Shown here piece after piece: positions 7,946 through 10,635 of a DNA stretch of 10,635 nt. The stretch is from positions 1 through 10,635 of the forward strand of contig JAZOVZ010000076.1 in the NCBI GenBank assembly GCA_045658965.1. The letters are read 5' to 3'. A program made the translations under genes and the position numbers. The notes under the pieces were generated by a model. The model did no database searches. It was not told the origin of the DNA and saw only the letters and a list, made by a program, of their open reading frames with translations. How positions within the stretch are numbered: position 1 is the first letter of the stretch; each line of letters opens with the position of its first letter. This DNA comes from SVQP01 sp045658965 (GTDB lineage Bacteria; Bacillota; Clostridia; Oscillospirales; CAG-272).

Positions 7946-8934
7946 ATCGCAACGTGCTCCATCAATAAAGTCAGTACAGCCATGGCAAGGCTCAACGCCA
8001 AAAAGACGATGACCGAGGGGGAGAAGAATTTGCGCCATGCGACGCCCTCGGAAAGCTCCTTGGGTTGCGTGGGCAGATCAATGCGCCCAAACAGCCCGTG
8101 ATTCTGCTCGTGCTCCGACTTCTTACGCTTGGCAAGACGGATCAGCAAGGCAAGGCACACGATCCCCAAGCCGATCACGGCAAGATTGATGCAAAGCGTC
8201 ACTCTGCCCGCCGTCATTTCGTTCTCAATACGTGCAAACAGGATCATTTGTACAAAAGAAAGCAGATTATTGAGCATATGCACCAAGGTCGAGGGCCAGA
8301 TCGAGCGGCTCTCGGCATACAACAGTCCCATGCATATACCCGCTGCAAAGGTGTACAAAAACTGTCCGAAATTTTGGTGCATAGCGGCAAAGAGCAGCGC
8401 GCTGCCCACCACGGCAATGCCCTTGCCGTACGGCAAAAGGTTGCCCAATATCAGCCCGCGGAACAAAAATTCCTCGCAAAATGCCGGCACGATGACAATC
8501 ATGATAAACACCAGCACGACCATATAGCCCTTGTCGGGGCTGATCATATCCAATATCATATCGGTGCTTGTATCCTCTCCGGCAAAGGGGGCGATCAGCA
8601 ACGAATTGATCTGTCCCGCTGCAAGGACCATGCCGACCGATGCAACCGCCATGAGCACAAAGTGGCGCGGGAAACGCACCTCAAAGCAGATCGGCTCGCC
8701 CTGCTTTTTGCCCGAGATCAGCATAAAGAAGGGCACGGGGAGCATAAACGACAGCATATAAAACAGATTATACAAGATCCAATATAAAATATCGGCAGCT
8801 TTTTCGATCAGGTAAGTTTCAAACAGCAGCTGCGCAAAGCCAAGCACCGTCATCAATCCCTGCAACAGCACCAGCATGAGTATTGCCGCAAAGCCCAAGC
8901 GCAAGGTCAGGCTTTTGTATTCCTTATCAAGCAT
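7942..8934 (-). CDS. CPBP-family intramembrane metalloprotease homologue
   Basis: This 330-residue membrane protein belongs to the CPBP (Abi/CAAX-like) family, whose members include CAAX prenyl proteases and bacterial proteins linked to immunity against bacteriocins or to membrane protein processing. The three signature motifs are present in order: EEFLFR (E154, E155, R159), FAAMH (182-186) and HMLNN (219-223). These should form the active site inside the membrane. I count about seven to eight hydrophobic segments, the first at residues 12-40 and the last near 305-326 after a charged loop at 268-300. The start at 8934 is preceded by GGGAG, and the -10 box of the promoter is only about 35 bases upstream, which rules out the longer frame extending to 9201. 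It is first in an operon with tadA and the topoisomerase gene, overlapping tadA by ATGA. Nothing shows what it cleaves; no bacteriocin gene is nearby. Confidence 0.9.
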   Translation of the reverse strand: MLDKEYKSLTLRLGFAAILMLVLLQGLMTVLGFAQLLFETYLIEKAADILYWILYNLFYMLSFMLPVPFFMLISGKKQGEPICFEVRFPRHFVLMAVASVGMVLAAGQINSLLIAPFAGEDTSTDMILDMISPDKGYMVVLVFIMIVIVPAFCEEFLFRGLILGNLLPYGKGIAVVGSALLFAAMHQNFGQFLYTFAAGICMGLLYAESRSIWPSTLVHMLNNLLSFVQMILFARIENEMTAGRVTLCINLAVIGLGIVCLALLIRLAKRKKSEHEQNHGLFGRIDLPTQPKELSEGVAWRKFFSPSVIVFLALSLAMAVLTLLMEHVAI

Positions 8935-8961
8935 TCCTCTCTCCCCTTTCAATAAAATTCC

Positions 8962-8997
8962 ATGATATATTATATCATCAAAAGCGGTTCGTGTCAA
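8962..8997 (-). promoter_or_regulatory. Consensus promoter with palindrome over the -10 box
   Basis: On the minus strand the sequence reads TTGACA (8992-8997), a 17-base spacer and TATAAT (8969-8974), a perfect match to the main sigma-factor consensus. It lies about 35 bases before the start of the CPBP gene. The 17-base palindrome ATGATATATTATATCAT (8962-8978) is centred on the -10 box. It could be a repressor operator, or simply AT-rich symmetry around TATAAT; I cannot tell which. Confidence 0.88.
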
Positions 8998-9067
8998 GGC
9001 GTTGGGGGGAAACGGCAAAGAGTGTATAAGAAATTCGCCCCTACGAAACGGGAGCATATCCCCCGCC

Positions 9068-9308
9068 CGTGTCATCCTGAGCGGAGTGCGTAGCACGGAG
9101 TCGAACCCGAAGGGCGGCGCATCGCGCCGGGATCTTTGAAGGTTTTTCTCAATGTTTTTCAAAAGTAAAGGGGGTATCATAGACCTGTCGTAGATCCTCA
9201 AAACGCTCTGCGTTTTGACTTTTCAAAATCAGCAATTTGTTGCAGATTTTGAAAAGTTCGACTGCGCAAACGCCACACTGTGGCGTTTGCTTCGCTCAGG
9301 ATGACACG
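9068..9308. repeat. Non-coding element with 16-bp terminal inverted repeats
   Basis: CGTGTCATCCTGAGCG at 9068-9083 recurs as its exact reverse complement at 9293-9308, enclosing a 241-base stretch with no coding sense. The end sequence resembles the TGTCATCCTGAGCG-type intergenic repeats familiar from many bacterial genomes. The inside carries three hairpins on its right side (9199-9290). No clear target duplication is visible at the ends, so a miniature transposable element origin is a guess. It lies between two divergent promoters. Confidence 0.65.
9199..9290. repeat. Three consecutive hairpins inside the repeat element
   Basis: Three adjoining inverted repeats are seen. CAAAACGC-TCT-GCGTTTTG lies at 9199-9217. 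At 9218-9257 a 13-bp stem (ACTTTTCAAAATC with its complement), an A/A mismatch and 4 more pairs close on the loop TTTG. At 9266-9290 two 12-base arms, GCAAACGCCACA and TGTGGCGTTTGC, surround a single C. None is followed by a T tract. If transcribed, the three would fold into a row of stable stems. Confidence 0.75.
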
Positions 9309-9346
9309 TTTCGGGATACTTTCATACCCTTTTTTTCGTAATTATC

Positions 9347-9375
9347 TTTACAAACGTACAAAAATATGCTACAAT
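9347..9375 (+). promoter_or_regulatory. Strong promoter for the structured RNA
   Basis: TTTACA (9347-9352), a 17-base spacer and TACAAT (9370-9375) with an extended -10 TGC just before it. Transcription should start near 9382, which is the first base of the RNA's closing stem. It faces away from the minus-strand promoter at 8962-8997. Confidence 0.85.
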
Positions 9376-9381
9376 ACTCTT

Positions 9382-9529
9382 GCGACACAACTAAATATGC
9401 CGTTTGACGGGAAACATACCTTGGTAAAAGGTGTTTCTCTTTTTCCTTGACCCGTCAAAAATGGTAAGGTTGTGTCGCAGCAATAAGAGATTCGCTTTTT
9501 CGGTGCGTCTCTTTTGAGGCGCACTTTTT
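9382..9529 (+). ncRNA. Predicted structured RNA / attenuator leader, family not recognised
   Basis: A transcript of about 148 nt should begin at the promoter just upstream and end at the terminator at 9503-9529. Bases 9382-9478 fold into a rod. A 10-bp closing stem GCGACACAAC/GTTGTGTCGC (9382-9391 with 9469-9478) is followed by a short helix TGCCG/TGGTA (9398-9402 with 9462-9466, two G-U pairs). Then comes a 9-bp helix TTTGACGGG/CCCGTCAAA (9403-9411 with 9451-9459) and, stacked on it, AAAC-AT-ACCTT/AAGGT-GTTT (9412-9436) with loop GGTAA. A 14-base pyrimidine-rich strand (9437-9450) is unpaired on one side. A second hairpin, AAGAGA (9485-9490) with TCTCTT (9508-9513), would use bases of the terminator stem and so could act as an antiterminator. 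This is the layout of a riboswitch-type leader, but it could also be an independent small RNA. I do not recognise the consensus of any riboswitch, T-box, 6S or SRP RNA. The next gene is the orphan lipoprotein gene. Confidence 0.65.
9503..9529 (+). terminator. Intrinsic terminator ending the structured RNA
   Basis: GTGCGTCTC-TTTT-GAGGCGCAC (9 bp with one G-U pair) is followed by five T. Its left arm overlaps TCTCTT, which can instead pair with AAGAGA at 9485-9490, so it may be conditional. It lies 110 bases before the start codon of the lipoprotein gene. Confidence 0.85.
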
Positions 9530-9571
9530 AATTGTACGCAAATATTTTTATTTTTTCAAAAAAATCCGAAC

Positions 9572-9599
9572 TTTTGCTCAAAAAAAATGCGTCTATATA
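9572..9599 (+). promoter_or_regulatory. Weak candidate second promoter for the lipoprotein gene
   Basis: TTTTGC (9572-9577), 16 bases and TATATA (9594-9599, inside the palindrome TCTATATAGA) lie 40 bases before the start codon. The -35 box is poor. If it works, the lipoprotein gene would not depend on read-through of the terminator at 9503-9529, and the RNA would then be independent. Confidence 0.3.
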
Positions 9600-9638
9600 G
9601 ATGAAACCGTTTTTTATAAACATAAAGGAGGTCTAACT

Positions 9639-10553
9639 ATGACAATTAAAAAAACAAGTTGGATGATTTTGCTGTTCTTAACCGCGCTTTTACTCTTTTC
9701 ATCCTGTAACAAGCTCCAGCCCGATCTCACAGATAAACAGGCAGACATGGCAACGCTGATGGATTGCGTCATTGCCGAAGACAAGGATGCGGCAATGGCG
9801 TTTATGGAGCTTATGCCCGTACAAAGCCAAGCACAGCTTGACGCATTCTGGAACGAGCTGTTACGCATTTACGACGGTGCCAAGACATATGAGATCAAGT
9901 TCGTTTCTTGGAACACAACCTACTCGTACACCGATCAGACACAGATCACGGACGTTGTCTATCAAGTAACGGCAGATACCAAAGCAACTGCCGAATTCAG
10001 ACTAGTCTATAATACCAATGATTTCCTCTACGGCATCAACGTGACCGACATTACCCCCAAAAATACAGCAGTCATCATTACGGTGCGCGTACTTCTGATT
10101 GTTTACTTCTTGCTGACCATTGCGTTCTGCGTTTGGATGATGGTGGACTGTATCAAGCGTCCTATCCGCCTCAAGGTGCTTTGGTTTATTTTGATTTGGA
10201 TCGCAGTACTACTGCAATTCTCCCTCGTAGGCACATCGCTTGGATTCCGATTCATATTCGGATTGATCACAAGATGCGGCATCATTCAAGCCACTGCATC
10301 CACGTTCCTTTTGAGAATTCCCGTTCCCTTGGGCGCTCTGCTCTATCTGAGCGTGCGCAAAAAACTCAAGCGCAAGCCGAGCAAAAATGCTGAACAGCAG
10401 TTGGCAGAGCAAACGGACAGCACCAGTCAGGAAAGTGCAGTAATCGATGCCGGGGAGCACCACTGCAACCCACAATCCGAAACTGAATCCATTCCTCAAG
10501 AGGAAATTGAAACGGTACAAGAACAATCCCCCGACAGCTCATCCGACAAATAA
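9639..10553 (+). CDS. Lipoprotein with C-terminal membrane segments, unknown function
   Basis: I do not recognise this 304-residue protein. It begins with a lipoprotein signal: KK at residues 4-5, a hydrophobic stretch 8-20 and FSSC with C23 as the lipid attachment site. Residues 24-140 form an outward-facing domain starting with helical, acidic sequence (QADMATLMDCVIAEDKDAA) and ending in alternating beta-like segments. This resembles small NTF2-like or DUF-type domains in layout only. Residues 143-170 and 178-198 are strong membrane helices. Weaker hydrophobic stretches lie at 203-212 and 220-239. KKLKRK (241-246) then marks the cytoplasmic side, and the last 55 residues are a Gln/Glu/Ser-rich, probably disordered tail. 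Such a tethered sensor-like shape could suit signalling or envelope maintenance, but that is a guess. AAAGGAGGT (9624-9632) is six bases from the ATG, an excellent ribosome binding site. It is preceded by the structured RNA and followed directly by a terminator, so it is a single-gene unit. Confidence 0.88.
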   Translation: MTIKKTSWMILLFLTALLLFSSCNKLQPDLTDKQADMATLMDCVIAEDKDAAMAFMELMPVQSQAQLDAFWNELLRIYDGAKTYEIKFVSWNTTYSYTDQTQITDVVYQVTADTKATAEFRLVYNTNDFLYGINVTDITPKNTAVIITVRVLLIVYFLLTIAFCVWMMVDCIKRPIRLKVLWFILIWIAVLLQFSLVGTSLGFRFIFGLITRCGIIQATASTFLLRIPVPLGALLYLSVRKKLKRKPSKNAEQQLAEQTDSTSQESAVIDAGEHHCNPQSETESIPQEEIETVQEQSPDSSSDK

Positions 10554-10565
10554 GCATTAATAACG

Positions 10566-10606
10566 AAAAATCGTACCCCCCCAGTTGGGGGGGGGGATTT
10601 TTTTTT
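10566..10606 (+). terminator. Terminator with C7/G10 stem
   Basis: Seven C (10576-10582), AGTT and ten G (10587-10596) form the stem. Outer pairs AAAAATC/GATTTTT extend it, and nine T follow (10598-10606). It starts 12 bases after the lipoprotein stop. The last 29 bases of the window hold only A-rich sequence with nothing I can name. Confidence 0.85.
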
Positions 10607-10635
10607 ATAAAAATTAAAAAAAACCCCTGTCCACC

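Noticed and set aside
8065..8787. Plus-strand frame of 240 codons opposite the CPBP gene
   Set aside because: It is antisense to a gene with all three CPBP motifs, and its product is a His/Lys/Gln-rich composition typical of shadows.
8935..9201. 89-residue N-terminal extension of the CPBP protein
   Set aside because: It spans the consensus promoter and enters the inverted-repeat element. The ATG at 8934 has a ribosome binding site and a family-like start.
9382..9529. 6S RNA or a known riboswitch class
   Set aside because: The rod is followed by a separate terminator instead of the ends closing the whole RNA as in 6S. I could not find the conserved cores of the TPP, SAM-I, cobalamin, FMN, purine, T-box or c-di-GMP-I classes.

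Overview
The window looks like a chromosomal segment of a GC-rich member of the Bacillota, probably class Clostridia from the gut (inference). The reasons are AGGAGG-type ribosome binding sites before most genes, consensus TTGACA/TATAAT-type promoters, intrinsic terminators, and hairpin-rich intergenic repeats of the kind common in such genomes. No ribosomal RNA, tRNA, CRISPR array or transposase was seen.

Layout. Bases 2-745 (+) hold the 3' part of an AT-rich gene for an HNH endonuclease that runs off the left edge. Bases 795-4324 (+) hold two ABC exporter half-transporters overlapping by ATGA. Their motif defects are complementary, so they should form a heterodimer with one working and one degenerate ATP site. 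A 16-bp hairpin with A/T tails at 4323-4358 ends this operon and, on the other strand, the shikimate kinase-like gene at 4357-4848 (-). Bases 4849-5242 are non-coding and rich in inverted repeats.

A minus-strand operon follows: a CPBP-family membrane protease homologue (7942-8934), the tRNA adenosine deaminase tadA (7502-7945) and a type IA topoisomerase of the topoisomerase III type (5243-7486). Gene spacing is -4 and +15 bases. It is read from a perfect TTGACA-N17-TATAAT promoter at 8969-8997, whose -10 box sits in a 17-base palindrome. The shikimate kinase gene could be a distal member of the same transcript, but the repeat region separates it.

Bases 9068-9308 form a 241-base non-coding element with perfect 16-bp terminal inverted repeats and three hairpins. 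Next comes a strong plus-strand promoter (9347-9375), a predicted structured RNA of about 148 nt (rod-like fold 9382-9478, then a terminator with an overlapping alternative hairpin), and a gene for a lipoprotein with membrane segments and no family I recognise (9639-10553), closed by a C/G-tract terminator.

The best candidate for something undescribed is the structured RNA plus the orphan lipoprotein gene. It has the architecture of a transcription-attenuating leader or a stand-alone small RNA, and I could not match it to a known family. The other genes belong to well-known families, with some unusual residues noted.
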